Shown here: positions 7,430 through 17,800 of the stretch, piece by piece
How positions within the stretch are numbered: position 1 is the stretch's first letter
Layout: every line of letters starts with the position of its first letter
Source of the DNA: an uncultured Pseudomonadota bacterium
Lineage (GTDB): Bacteria > Pseudomonadota > Gammaproteobacteria > Burkholderiales > Thiobacillaceae
Direction of reading: 5' to 3'
Assembly: GCA_903883985.1 (NCBI GenBank)
Contig: CAISDD010000259.1
Span: forward strand, 1 to 25,730
DNA: 25,730 nt
The notes under the pieces: generated by a model
Told to the model about the DNA's origin: nothing
What the model saw: only the letters and a program-made list of their open reading frames with translations
The model's database searches: none
Made by a program: the position numbers and the translations under genes

Positions 7430-8946
7430 GCCGCGAGCCGCTGCATGGCGCGCCGCTGATCCTGCTAACGCTGGGGCTGAGCCTGGGCACCTTCATGCAG
7501 GTGCTGGACACCTCCATTGCCAATGTCTCGCTGCCGGCCATCTCGGGCGACCTGGCGGTGAGCCCGAACCAGGGCACCTGGGTCATCACCTCGTTCGCTG
7601 TCAGCAACGCCATCGCCTTGCCCCTGACCGGCTGGCTTTCTCGCCGCTTTGGCGACGTCCGCCTGTTCGCAGCCTCCACCGTGCTATTCACCCTGGCGTC
7701 ACTGCTGTGCGGCCTGGCCCCCAGCCTGCCCCTGCTGATCGCCGCGCGAGTGCTGCAAGGCGCGGTGGCAGGACCGATGATCCCGCTCTCCCAGAGCCTG
7801 CTACTGAACAACTATCCGCCCGAGAAGAGGGGACTGGCCCTGGCACTGTGGTCCATGACCGTCATCATCGCGCCCATCCTGGGGCCAATCCTGGGCGGCT
7901 GGATCACGGACAACATCAACTGGCCCTGGATCTTCTACATCAACCTGCCGGTAGGGATGCTCTCGGTCTTCCTGACCTGGACGATCCTGGGGAAGCGCTC
8001 CAGCGCGAGACTAAGCGTGCCGATCGACAAGGTCGGGCTGGCGCTGCTAGTGCTGGGCGTGGGCACACTGCAAATCATGCTCGACAAAGGCAATGAACTG
8101 GACTGGTTCGCCTCCGGCAGCATCGTCGCCTTGAGCGCCACCGCCGTGGTGGCGCTCAGTGTTCTGGTCGTCTGGGAGTTGACTGAACCGCATCCCGTGG
8201 TCGATTTGCATCTGTTCGCCCGGCGCAATTTCCTGGTCGGCACGACCATCCTGAGCATTGGCTATCTGGTGTTCTTCGGCAACGTGGTGATTCTGCCCCT
8301 GTGGCTACAGACCAACATGGGCTACACCGCAACCTGGGCGGGGCTCGCGACCGCGCCCATCGGCCTGCTGCCGGTGTTTCTGTCCGCCTTCGTCGGCAAG
8401 AACATGCACAAGATCGACTTGCGCATCTGGCCTGCCTTCAGCTTTGCCGTGTTCGCGGCGGTGGCCTTCTGGAACAGTACTTTCAATACCGACGTCACCT
8501 TCTGGCAAATCGTCATCCCGCGCCTGCTCATGGGCTTCGGCGTGGCCGGCTTCTTCGTGCCGCTGACCGCCCTGACCCTGTCCGGCATTCCGCCCGAGAT
8601 GCTGGCCAGCGCCACCGGTTTGTCCAATTTCTGCCGCATCCTGGCCGGCAGCTTCGGCACTTCCTTGAGCATCACCCTGTGGGAGAGGCGCGGTGCATAC
8701 CACCACAGCATCCTGGCAGAGCACGTCACCGCCTTCGACCCCAGCATCGGCGAATTTTTCGGCGCCCTCGCCACGCGGACCTCCGCCCCCGCCCTGCTGG
8801 AGCAGACGATCAATCAGCAGGCCGTACTTCTGGCCAGCAACGACATCTTCTGGCTATCCGGCTGCTGCTTCGTCGCGCTGATGCTGCTCGTCTGGCTGGC
8901 GCGGCCGCCGCAACCCGCCCGCGCGAAGGCAATCGCCGCGGACTGA
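7426..8946 (+). CDS. emrB: EmrB-like MFS multidrug efflux pump (DHA2, 14 TM)
   Basis: The 506-aa product is the usual length for the DHA2 drug:H+ antiporter family, with about 14 hydrophobic segments. Motif D1 appears as VLDTSIANVSLPAI, motif A as GWLSRRFGDVR, and motif C as GPILGGWI. The glycine-rich SIGYLVFFGN and GVAGFFVPLTAL segments are also typical. It expels hydrophobic drugs or uncouplers across the inner membrane using the proton gradient and works with the EmrA-like adaptor and NodT-like channel of the same operon. The ATG overlaps the emrA stop (ATGA). It ends 16 nt from the convergent kinase gene, and no terminator is visible in that gap. Confidence 0.92.
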   Translation: MSREPLHGAPLILLTLGLSLGTFMQVLDTSIANVSLPAISGDLAVSPNQGTWVITSFAVSNAIALPLTGWLSRRFGDVRLFAASTVLFTLASLLCGLAPSLPLLIAARVLQGAVAGPMIPLSQSLLLNNYPPEKRGLALALWSMTVIIAPILGPILGGWITDNINWPWIFYINLPVGMLSVFLTWTILGKRSSARLSVPIDKVGLALLVLGVGTLQIMLDKGNELDWFASGSIVALSATAVVALSVLVVWELTEPHPVVDLHLFARRNFLVGTTILSIGYLVFFGNVVILPLWLQTNMGYTATWAGLATAPIGLLPVFLSAFVGKNMHKIDLRIWPAFSFAVFAAVAFWNSTFNTDVTFWQIVIPRLLMGFGVAGFFVPLTALTLSGIPPEMLASATGLSNFCRILAGSFGTSLSITLWERRGAYHHSILAEHVTAFDPSIGEFFGALATRTSAPALLEQTINQQAVLLASNDIFWLSGCCFVALMLLVWLARPPQPARAKAIAAD

Positions 8947-8962
8947 CTCATCGGCAGTTGGA

Positions 8963-11179
8963 CTATGGGACTCCAACAACAGGCAAATCCAGCCAGAACC
9001 GGCTGCCGACCCCTACCTCGCTTTCAAAACCGATACGGCCGTGCATAGCCTCTGTCAGTTTTTTGCTGATGACCAGACCGATGCCGGTACCCTCTGTAGC
9101 GGTTCGCTCGGCACCCAGTCGTTGGAAGGGCTGGAACAACAGCGCGCGTCGATCTTCCGGTATACCCGCTCCCGTGTCGACGACCGTGATGCGCACCGCC
9201 TCCGCCTTCATCACGCAGGATACCGCAACCATGCCACCCTCCCGGTTGTACTTGACGGCATTGGAGAGCAGGTTGAGGAAGACCTGTCGTAGACGAATCG
9301 CATCGGCCCGAACAACGATCCCCTTGGGACATGAGTGACGGACCACGATCTGGCGGGCGGCGGCGGCAGGCCGGATGATCGCTACCGCCTCTTCCAGCGT
9401 GGGTTCCAGTTCCATGTCGGCAATGGCGATATCCAGCCTTCCGGATTCGACGCGTGCCAGATCGAGTACCTCGTTGATCAAGGCATGCAGGTGGCGACCG
9501 CTGCCGAGAATATGGCCAACCGCTTCCTTTTGCGATGGATCGAGAGGAACCGGCACGCCCATCTCGAGTATCTGTGCGAAACCGATGATAGCGTTGAGCG
9601 GTGTGCGCAATTCGTGGCTCATGCTCGCCAGGAAGACCGATTTTGCCTCGCTGGATTGCTGCGCATCGCGCCTAGCCAGTTCAAGCTCCTGGAACAAGGC
9701 ATGTGCCCGCGTAACATCCCGGGCGACACCCAGTACGCCGATCAACTGACCATCGATGCCACGGACGGCTGCTTTCACCGTATTGAGCAAGGCGCGGTGG
9801 CCATCGCTGGCGTAGGTGACCCATTCCTCATTAACCTGAGGCTCCGTGCATTCGGCTGCGGCAAGATCATGCTCGCGAAACGCCTCGGCGATCTCAGGGG
9901 AAAAGAAATCGAGGTCGGTCTTGCCTATAATATCCGGCTCGGGCGCACCCAGCAGCTTTTCGAAGGCCGGGTTGCAGGAGAGAAACCGCCCATCGGGGTC
10001 TTTCATCCACACCAGATCGGGTATCGCGCTCAGCAAGGTCTGGAGTTGCCTGCGCTGTTGCTCGGAGCGTTCCAACTCCTCGGTGATCGCCTCCGAAAGC
10101 TGGAGCACGCGCTGATCGGCACGGCGCTGATCGCTGATGTCGAGAAAACTCCAAACCCGGCCGACCACTTCGCCATGAACGGTCTGGGGGTGAGAAAATC
10201 GCGCGAAGGTGCGGCCGTCGCGGAATGTCACGGTGTCACGCGAGGCCGCTTCCGGTTTGGCGTACAGGGAATCCACCTTGCGCATGAAATGTTCTGGGTT
10301 CTCGATCTGATCGAGCACATGGGCGAGTATTTTTTCGTCGTCACCACTGGCGATCAGTTCGTCCGGAACCCGCCACATCTTGGCGAAGCGTTGGTTGGCC
10401 GAGACCACCTTGCCCGCGCGATCGACCACCAGGATGCCGTTGTCCGTGGCATCTAGCGTGGCTTCCATGAGAGAGATCGCATATTCCCGTCGTTGCGATG
10501 CGTATTCGGCTTCATGCGCGGAGCGTTCCGCCGACATGCGAATCTCCTCGAGTGTGCTTCTGGCTACGAAATCCTTACGCAACAGAAACTCACGCCACCA
10601 GCCTATGGCACCGGCCACCATGGTCATGGTAGCGACATGGTAGGTCAGATAGGCGATGTCAGCGGGACGCTTACCGAAAGCGTCGACCATGACGAACTCG
10701 AACCCGATGAAGATGAAAACGCCACACACCAGGGCATAAGCGAAGCGAACACCGAGAATGACGAAACAATAGAGCTCCAGGATGGCGAAGTTGAGTATGC
10801 CTACCCAGGATTTGAGGCCCTGACCACCCTGCAAGTCCACGGCCAGCAGAATCTGGAACAGCATTAGGGCGATGACGACGATCGTGACCGACATCGCAAG
10901 CTCCCAGTACCGCTTCGTCCGAGGTAGGAAAGTCAGCGCCAACATCACCGCCAGAAACGGCGAACACAGCAACAGGCGATCGAAGTTTGCCGCGACCCGT
11001 GGATAGGCGAACCAGTCCGCGAGAAAGTCAGCGAGCAACAAAAACAGCCCTAAACCCAGACTCCACTGTGCAAAGCGGTAGTGGAAATTCGCGTAGAAGT
11101 CCACGAACCGGTTTTCGAACTCCTGGTCTGAAAACCGGAGCAGTAGCCGCAACGGGAGTTTATTTCCAACCGCATTCAT
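8963..11179 (-). CDS. Membrane sensor histidine kinase (6-TM input, 2 PAS, HisKA-HATPase)
   Basis: This 738-aa kinase has an N-terminal six-helix membrane module (about 35-200) that I do not recognise as a named sensor domain. A coiled coil is followed by PAS1 (about 235-350), PAS2 (about 380-492), HisKA with SHELRTPLN (H522), and HATPase_c with N-box NLLSNAVKYN (N640), G1 DTGAGIP and G2 GTGIGL. All catalytic motifs are intact. There is no receiver domain, so phosphate must go to another protein. Receivers in the three upstream genes of the operon are candidates. Its HisKA/HATPase half is strikingly like that of the next gene upstream, including GVPVPLDP and EAVGHILGSGRHL, so the two are paralogues. 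It starts 28 nt after the upstream stop and is last in the operon. Confidence 0.88.
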   Translation of the reverse strand: MNAVGNKLPLRLLLRFSDQEFENRFVDFYANFHYRFAQWSLGLGLFLLLADFLADWFAYPRVAANFDRLLLCSPFLAVMLALTFLPRTKRYWELAMSVTIVVIALMLFQILLAVDLQGGQGLKSWVGILNFAILELYCFVILGVRFAYALVCGVFIFIGFEFVMVDAFGKRPADIAYLTYHVATMTMVAGAIGWWREFLLRKDFVARSTLEEIRMSAERSAHEAEYASQRREYAISLMEATLDATDNGILVVDRAGKVVSANQRFAKMWRVPDELIASGDDEKILAHVLDQIENPEHFMRKVDSLYAKPEAASRDTVTFRDGRTFARFSHPQTVHGEVVGRVWSFLDISDQRRADQRVLQLSEAITEELERSEQQRRQLQTLLSAIPDLVWMKDPDGRFLSCNPAFEKLLGAPEPDIIGKTDLDFFSPEIAEAFREHDLAAAECTEPQVNEEWVTYASDGHRALLNTVKAAVRGIDGQLIGVLGVARDVTRAHALFQELELARRDAQQSSEAKSVFLASMSHELRTPLNAIIGFAQILEMGVPVPLDPSQKEAVGHILGSGRHLHALINEVLDLARVESGRLDIAIADMELEPTLEEAVAIIRPAAAARQIVVRHSCPKGIVVRADAIRLRQVFLNLLSNAVKYNREGGMVAVSCVMKAEAVRITVVDTGAGIPEDRRALLFQPFQRLGAERTATEGTGIGLVISKKLTEAMHGRIGFESEVGVGSRFWLDLPVVGVP

Positions 11180-11207
11180 GATTCATTCATCCGTGGGGGG
11201 AGTGAAT

Positions 11208-14200
11208 TCATTGGAAGACCGAAGGGATAGCCACGTCGATGTCCTCACTGCCCCGCCCGGAGATGCGCGAGTACCCGCCCGCCGTGACACCAGTCGGACG
11301 ATGCTCCAGGACGCTACGTACCAGTGCAAGCAGTTTCGGTACATCGAAGGGCTTGGTGAAATAGGCGATGAAGCCGGCTTCGATGCCATTTTTGACATCA
11401 CTGGGCAAGGCCGCCGCGCTGACCGCAATAACGGGGATAGCGTTGCTACGCGGATCGCGCTTGATCGCCTGCAACGCATCCAGGCCGCTCATCCCGGGCA
11501 GACTGATGTCCATCAGAACCAGGTTCGGCGGGTTGTCCCAGATCATGGCCAGGCCCGCTTCGGCGGTCTCGGCGGTCAACAACGTCACACCTCGCAAGTG
11601 GCGAAAAACATGTTGCATGACGGAGCGGTTGACCGGGTTGTCCTCGATATAGAGCACCCGTCCGGAGAGTCCGTCATCACGCACGGACACCACGGTGGCG
11701 GAGGTTGTTTCGACTGCGGCCGAGTCCGCGCTTACCCGGGCGGCAGGCATATCCAGCCAGAAACGGCTGCCTATACCTAGCTCGCTTTGAAATCCGATCT
11801 GCCCACCCATTGCCTCGGCAAGCGTCTTGCAGACGACCAGGCCTATGCCCGTGCCCTCGACGCTGGTTTGTTCGGCACCCAGTCGCTGGAACGGCTGAAA
11901 CAACTGAGCGAGGCGTTCTGGTGGGATGCCCGGCCCGGTGTCGACGACGCTGACGCGTACAACATCGCCTTTGGGCTGGCAGTAAACAGCGACCAGGCCA
12001 CCCTCATGGTTGTACTTGACGGCATTGGACAGCAAGTTGAGCAATATCTGACGGACGCGCACCGCATCGGCGTGAACCTCCATGCCGCCAAGACAGGCCG
12101 GTCGGATGATGATCCCGCGGTCGGCCGCAAGCGCCTGCGTCATGACCACCGCTTCCTGAATTGACGACCCGATGTCCATGGTGGCGGCGGCAAGATCCAT
12201 TATTCCCGCCTCGATGCGAGCAAGATCGAGCACCTCGTTGATCAGTCGAAGAAGATGGCGACCGCTGCCGAGAATATGTCCCACCGCCTCCCGATGCGGC
12301 GGATCGAGCGGCACTGGCACGCCCAGGTCGAGCATCTGGGCAAAGCCGATGATGGCGTTGAGTGGAGTGCGCAACTCGTGGCTCATCTGCGCCAGGAAAA
12401 CGGATTTCGCGCGGTTGGCGCTCTCTGCGGATTCCATGGCCATGATCATGGCGCGCTCGGCCTGGACTTCCTCGGTGACATCGCGAGTGATGATCACAGC
12501 ATGGACATCGGCTCCTGGCATTTCGCGATAAGGCAGATAGCTGATGGTGCATTCACGCTCGCCCAATTCCGGCAGGTGGACGGTCGTGTGCAGCTCAATC
12601 GCACGGTCGCTTGAGAAACATTGCTCCAGCATGGGGGCGATGTGCTCGCGGTAAACCTCCTCGCCCCAGACTTCCGCCAGGTGGTGCCCGAGGACCAACT
12701 CGCGAGGACGGTGCACCGCCCGGCACCAGGCGTCGTTGACCACTTCATAACGATGATCGGTGCCGACCACGGTCATCATGTCCTGCACCGAATTAACGAT
12801 GAAACGATAGCGGTTCAGCGCATCCTCGGCTCTCTTGCGGGCGCTGATGTCGTAGAGCACGCAGTGCGTGCGCACGAAATTGCCAGTGGCATCGCGCTGT
12901 ATCCGTCCTTCCTGCAGGACCGTGACGATCTCTCCATCCTTGCGACGCAACTGCAATTCGCCGGTAGTCACACACTGGCACACGAACTCTTCAAAAACAC
13001 GCTGAAACTGTCCGGGATATTCCCAGAGATCGCCAAAGTTCGTGCCCAGCAATTCTTCGCGGCTGTAACCCAGCATCGCGGTCATGGGCTGGTTCACGTC
13101 GAGATAATTTCCGTTGATATCGAGGGACTGGTAAGCCACCGGAGCGTATTCAAACAGGGTGCGGAAGCGCGCCTCGCTCTCCCGTAGCGCGGACGCGGTG
13201 CTTTTGCTCTCGGTGATGTCACGTTCCGTCACCAGGATCGCATCCAGGTCGCCGTAGCGAAAGCGCGCGAGCGTCACGTCCAGATCGAATTCATGGCCAT
13301 CATGCGGCCGGCGCCCTCGCCACTCGAAATTGCGTTCATTTCCTGCCATGACATCGGCCCAGATCGCGGGCAACCGATCGACCGGCATTCCTGGCGCCGA
13401 GTAATCCTCGGCAATGGAATAGTGATCGAATTCCTCCGCACTCACTCCGAACATCTCCAGCAATCGCCGGTTGGCTATTAGCGGACGGCCATCGAGGGCA
13501 TGAACGGCAACCGCTTCGTGCACGTTTTCGAACAGTTGGCGGAAGCGCTGCTCGCTCGCTTGCAGGGCCAGCTCCGCCTGCTTGCGTTCGGTGATGTCCA
13601 CATCCATGCGGACAAAGATCGGGGAAGCGTCGCCAGGAATGGAAAAAATCGTCGAAGTAATGCTGCGATCACTCCCGTCCCGATGCCGAACGCTGGCTTC
13701 GAGGGGGCCGACGACGGCCGCGCTGGCACCTATGGATTTTAGCTCGGTGAGGAAGCGCCCAGTCTCTGCCTCCGTGTAGATCAACTGATCCAGGGTCTTG
13801 CCGATGGACTCTGCCGCCGACCAACCGAATAGTCGCTCGGAGGCGCGGTTCCAGTAGAGGACACGAGCCTCCTGGTCGTACCACTGCACGGCGACGTGGG
13901 GGGCGCTTTCCAGGGTCGCGGTCAGACGCTGTTCGGACGTGGCCATGCGGGCCTCGCTAGCCTTGCGTTCGGCAAACAGGGTGGCGATATACAAGCCGAC
14001 CAGCGCAATGCCGAGGATGAAAACGTTGATATCGATGATGCGATCTGGAATGGCCTGCCTGGAGAAGGAGCCATGACCGGACAGCGTGGCCTGGATGGCA
14101 AAGCCGGCGAGGAGCACAGCGGCTAGAGAAGCTCCGCGCGCGCCCCAGACGATGCCGACGAGAATCATGAATGGAAAGCAATAGGCCAGGGTCAGGAAAT

Positions 14201-14849
14201 GATGGAGACCCTCGTGCCCGAACACGTACAGGCTAAGGATGATGGTAAGCAGAGCGACGAGGAGGGCGGACTTGAGCAACGTCGTTGCGTTTTCGCGGTG
14301 AGCGCGAAAGGAAGATACCCAGGTCAGCAGCAATGGGGTGAACAATAGATGCGCCATCATGTTACCTAGCCACCAGGAGCCCCACAATTGCACCCATGCG
14401 GGCATATCCAGGCGACCTGCGAGCAACAACGGCAGAGTGCCCAGCGTGGCGCTGAGGGGTTGCAGGACCAGGGCCGTGATCAGAAGCAGACCGCTGACGT
14501 CGCGTGAGCGCTTGAAATGAATATTTAGCCCAAAACGGGCGAACAGCCAGGCGCCCAGTAAAGACGAGATCGTGTTGCCGAGTGCGACCATCAGTCCATC
14601 GCCCCAGGTCTGGCCGGCCGTAATCAGCAGGAGCAACTGGCCGATAAATATGCCAGGCCAGACCCGGTAGCCGTAGAGTATGGTAAAGGCCAGTGCAATC
14701 CCCACGGGGATGAAGACTGTCATGGCGACATAGTCGCCGGCGACGGCCAGGGAGAAACTCAGCTTGCCGGTCACATAAAATAGAGTGCCCAGCAGCACCA
14801 CCCGGAACCAGTCGGTGCGCGTTATCGGCAGGAAGGGGGAAAGGCGCAT
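11208..14849 (-). CDS. MASE1 multi-PAS hybrid histidine kinase with C-terminal receiver
   Basis: From the ATG at 14849 the product is 1213 aa. MASE1-type membrane sensor, about 12-297 (eight or more TM segments). Four PAS domains near 304-422, 434-548, 559-674 and 680-795. HisKA with SHELRTPLN (H824). HATPase_c with NLLSNAVKYN, DTGPGIP and GTGIGL. A receiver, about 1063-1182 (acidic pair in YIEDN, phospho-Asp D1114 in LMDIS, K1166 in FTKP). All catalytic residues are present. The chosen start forms TGATG with the stop of the upstream EAL gene, a standard coupling arrangement. An in-frame ATG at 14873 would add 8 residues and overlap that gene by 25 nt. MASE1 ligands are unknown. PAS domains often sense redox state or small ligands. 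Phosphate probably flows onward to the Hpt of the neighbouring EAL protein, which is inference. Confidence 0.9.
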   Translation of the reverse strand: MRLSPFLPITRTDWFRVVLLGTLFYVTGKLSFSLAVAGDYVAMTVFIPVGIALAFTILYGYRVWPGIFIGQLLLLITAGQTWGDGLMVALGNTISSLLGAWLFARFGLNIHFKRSRDVSGLLLITALVLQPLSATLGTLPLLLAGRLDMPAWVQLWGSWWLGNMMAHLLFTPLLLTWVSSFRAHRENATTLLKSALLVALLTIILSLYVFGHEGLHHFLTLAYCFPFMILVGIVWGARGASLAAVLLAGFAIQATLSGHGSFSRQAIPDRIIDINVFILGIALVGLYIATLFAERKASEARMATSEQRLTATLESAPHVAVQWYDQEARVLYWNRASERLFGWSAAESIGKTLDQLIYTEAETGRFLTELKSIGASAAVVGPLEASVRHRDGSDRSITSTIFSIPGDASPIFVRMDVDITERKQAELALQASEQRFRQLFENVHEAVAVHALDGRPLIANRRLLEMFGVSAEEFDHYSIAEDYSAPGMPVDRLPAIWADVMAGNERNFEWRGRRPHDGHEFDLDVTLARFRYGDLDAILVTERDITESKSTASALRESEARFRTLFEYAPVAYQSLDINGNYLDVNQPMTAMLGYSREELLGTNFGDLWEYPGQFQRVFEEFVCQCVTTGELQLRRKDGEIVTVLQEGRIQRDATGNFVRTHCVLYDISARKRAEDALNRYRFIVNSVQDMMTVVGTDHRYEVVNDAWCRAVHRPRELVLGHHLAEVWGEEVYREHIAPMLEQCFSSDRAIELHTTVHLPELGERECTISYLPYREMPGADVHAVIITRDVTEEVQAERAMIMAMESAESANRAKSVFLAQMSHELRTPLNAIIGFAQMLDLGVPVPLDPPHREAVGHILGSGRHLLRLINEVLDLARIEAGIMDLAAATMDIGSSIQEAVVMTQALAADRGIIIRPACLGGMEVHADAVRVRQILLNLLSNAVKYNHEGGLVAVYCQPKGDVVRVSVVDTGPGIPPERLAQLFQPFQRLGAEQTSVEGTGIGLVVCKTLAEAMGGQIGFQSELGIGSRFWLDMPAARVSADSAAVETTSATVVSVRDDGLSGRVLYIEDNPVNRSVMQHVFRHLRGVTLLTAETAEAGLAMIWDNPPNLVLMDISLPGMSGLDALQAIKRDPRSNAIPVIAVSAAALPSDVKNGIEAGFIAYFTKPFDVPKLLALVRSVLEHRPTGVTAGGYSRISGRGSEDIDVAIPSVFQ

Positions 14850-17800
14850 CAGATTTTTCTCGCCCGCAGCCATTCGATCAACTGATCCAGCGGCATTGCC
14901 CGCGCGACGAACCAGCCCTGCACCAGGTCGCAGCCGAGACCACGCACCAGATCGAGGTCGGACTGTGTTTCCACGCCTTCGGCCACCGTAGTCAGTTTGA
15001 GCTTGGACGCCATTTCCAGCGTCGATGCCAGAATGGCGCTGGCGGCGGGTTTTTCTGCCGCACCCTGCACGAAGCTGCGGTCGAGCTTGAGCTCACTGAA
15101 GGGAAAGCGCTGCAATTGATCGAGGGACGAATAGCCCATGCCAAAGTCGTCGATGGATAACTTGAAGCCCTTGAGCCGCAGTCGGCTCATGACATCCAGC
15201 GCCGTAGCCATGTCGGCCATCAGTCCGGTCTCGGTGATTTCCAGAATCAAATGTTCTGCCTTGAAGCCGGCCGCCTGGATGTTGGCCAGTATGAATTCCG
15301 GCAGGCGGACGTCGGAGAGCCAGTTGGCAGAGACATTCACGGAGACAGATAAGGGGAAGCCGGCTTCCTCCAATCTGGCGCCCCCAATCAGCGCCTTGGT
15401 GATCAGAACCTCGGAGAGTTGGCCTATCAGGCCATGTTGCTCGGCCACAGCGATGAAGAGGTCCGGCGGTACCGCTTTGCCAGCGCGTTGCCAGCGGGCC
15501 AGCGCTTCCACGCCGACTGCGCTCAGGCTGGCCGCGTCCACTTTGGGTTGGAAATGCACCTCGAACTCGTCGCCGTGGATGCCTTCCAGGATGTCGCCAG
15601 GCGATACCAGACTGCATAAGCCGGACGCTGTCGTCGCTTGCACGCAAGGGCTGGTCAGCAGTTGCAGCAGCGCATCCCGCGTCACCGGCTTCTTCAAGGT
15701 TCCGCGAAGATTCAATCCCTTGGCTCGGGCAAATTCGGCCGCCGTCTGCAACAGCCGCTCCTCGACGCCGCTGGAGAGGATCAGGTCGCCCCGGTAGTCG
15801 CTCTCGGCCACTCGGCGCAGGAACTCGATCCCATCCATGCCGGGCATGTTGAGATCGCTGATGAGCAAGTCGATCGCGTCTTCGCGCAGAAGCTCCATGA
15901 GTGCCGCGCCGGCGTCATCGACCGTAAGCAGGGTTCCGACTCCGAACCCACCCAATAGCATGCTCAACTGACGCCGCGCCACGGGATCATCATCGACCAC
16001 CAGGATATGGCGCGGCAGCGGCCCATACCGGGGTGTAAAGACCTCAGTCATGACCGATCCCAGAACCAGCCTGCCAGCGGCCACTTCCACGTCGTCCAGC
16101 GCATGCACCAGTTCGACGAAGAGACTTGCCGCCGTATCCAGAAGCTCCAGTTTGGATGCGTCCTCGATGGCTTCGACCAGGCTGGCGAAGCGTAATGCGC
16201 CCACCATCCGCGACGAGGATTTAAGCTTGTGCATGTTCAAGGCCAGAGCACGGCCGTTGCGTTCGACGAGCGCACGCTGGCAAGCGGGTAGGTCGCCACG
16301 GACTGTGGCGGTAAACAGATCCAGCAGCTCGCGGATCTGCTTTGCATCGACATTGCCGACGACGCGAGCCAGGTGGTCGACATCCAGCGTCGCCCCGGTC
16401 ACGCGAGACTGCCCGTATTTCGTACTGCCGTGGAGGCTGGCTGGCGCCGGCGCGGCAAGGGGCAGCCAGCGTTCCAGCATGTGGCGCAGATCGTCCAGCT
16501 CGATCGGCTTGGGTAGCGCATCGTCCATGCCGGCCTGGCGGCAAAGGGCCATATCTTCCGGATTCCGGACGGCCGTGATGGCGATGATGGGCACGTGGGC
16601 ACCACTATTTCGTTCACTGGCGCGGATCGCACGAGCCAGTTCCAGTCCGTCCATGCCGGGCATGTTGAGATCGGCCAGGATCAGCGCATGCCCACCCTGC
16701 TGCCATCTGGCCATCGCTGCCACACCATCGCCGGCGATGTCCGGGGCGTAACCCAGCACGTCGAGTTGCATGCGTAACACCGCCTGGTTGGCCTGGTTGT
16801 CCTCGGCCACCAGGATGCGCTGGCGCGTACCTTCGGCCTGGGGCTGAACAAGGACGGCGGTTCCGGGGCGTGGTTGAGCGGGGGGCGATACCTTGCGATC
16901 CGGAAGACTGACCAGTTCGGCAATCAGGCGAGCACACTGCTGCCCGCTCTGGATGATCGTGCGCGCCCCTTCTCTTGCTTGTGCATCGAGCCCTTCCTGC
17001 ATCAGCATAATCTGGGCATGTCCTACCACGTTGTTGAGATGGGTGCGGGATTCCTGGCTCCAGCGGCTGAGCGATTCGACCGTGGCCAGGTTGTTCCGCT
17101 CCACCTCGCCCAACGACTGCTGTAGCGCGATGACGGCCTGTTGCTGATAATGCCGCATCCGCGCCGCGTCGATCAGGGCTGCGTAGGTGGCTGTGCAGGT
17201 CTGGAGAAAATCCACCGTAGCGTCATCGTAGCCGCCAGGGCGATGGTCCATGCCGAGCAGGCCGACCAGTGCGTTCTCGAGGTGGATGGGGATGACGAGA
17301 CAGTCATGCGGGGGCGAGAGTCCGTCCTGCGTGCGTCCCGGGTCATGTGCGTTGGCGACGACGGCCTCCCCAGTCCGCAATACTTCGCCGATGAGCGCAT
17401 CGAGATGGCGGCATTCCATTTCCACCGTTGTCTTTGCAGGCTCGTGGGGGTTCGCATCCTCCCGGCTGGCACCGGAAATCGCATGGGCCTTGAAGTAGGG
17501 GGCACCCTCCGGGTCATGCAGCACTTCGCCGATCAGGCCAGAGGCGCTGTCGGTCAGAAGCAGAATTCCATCCAGCAACAGGCCACTGCTGGCCTCGATA
17601 TCCTGGTGGACGAGGAACTCCTGCATGACCTGGCGCAGCAGGTCGAATAAGCGCGACCGGCGCCCCTGCTCGGCCAGAACACGCTTTTGTTCGGTGATGT
17701 CGGTGCGGATGGCGATATAGCGCTCGGGCAGGCCATGCTCGTCGAGGATGGGGGCGATGGTGCTTTGCACCCAGTAATGGCTACCGTCTTTCCTGCGGTT

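Noticed and set aside
8947..8962. Shared terminator between the convergent emrB and kinase genes
   Set aside because: The gap is only 16 nt and contains no stem-loop.
9335..10456. 373-aa plus-strand frame opposite the 738-aa kinase
   Set aside because: It is antisense to clear PAS and kinase domains and shows no recognisable domain of its own.
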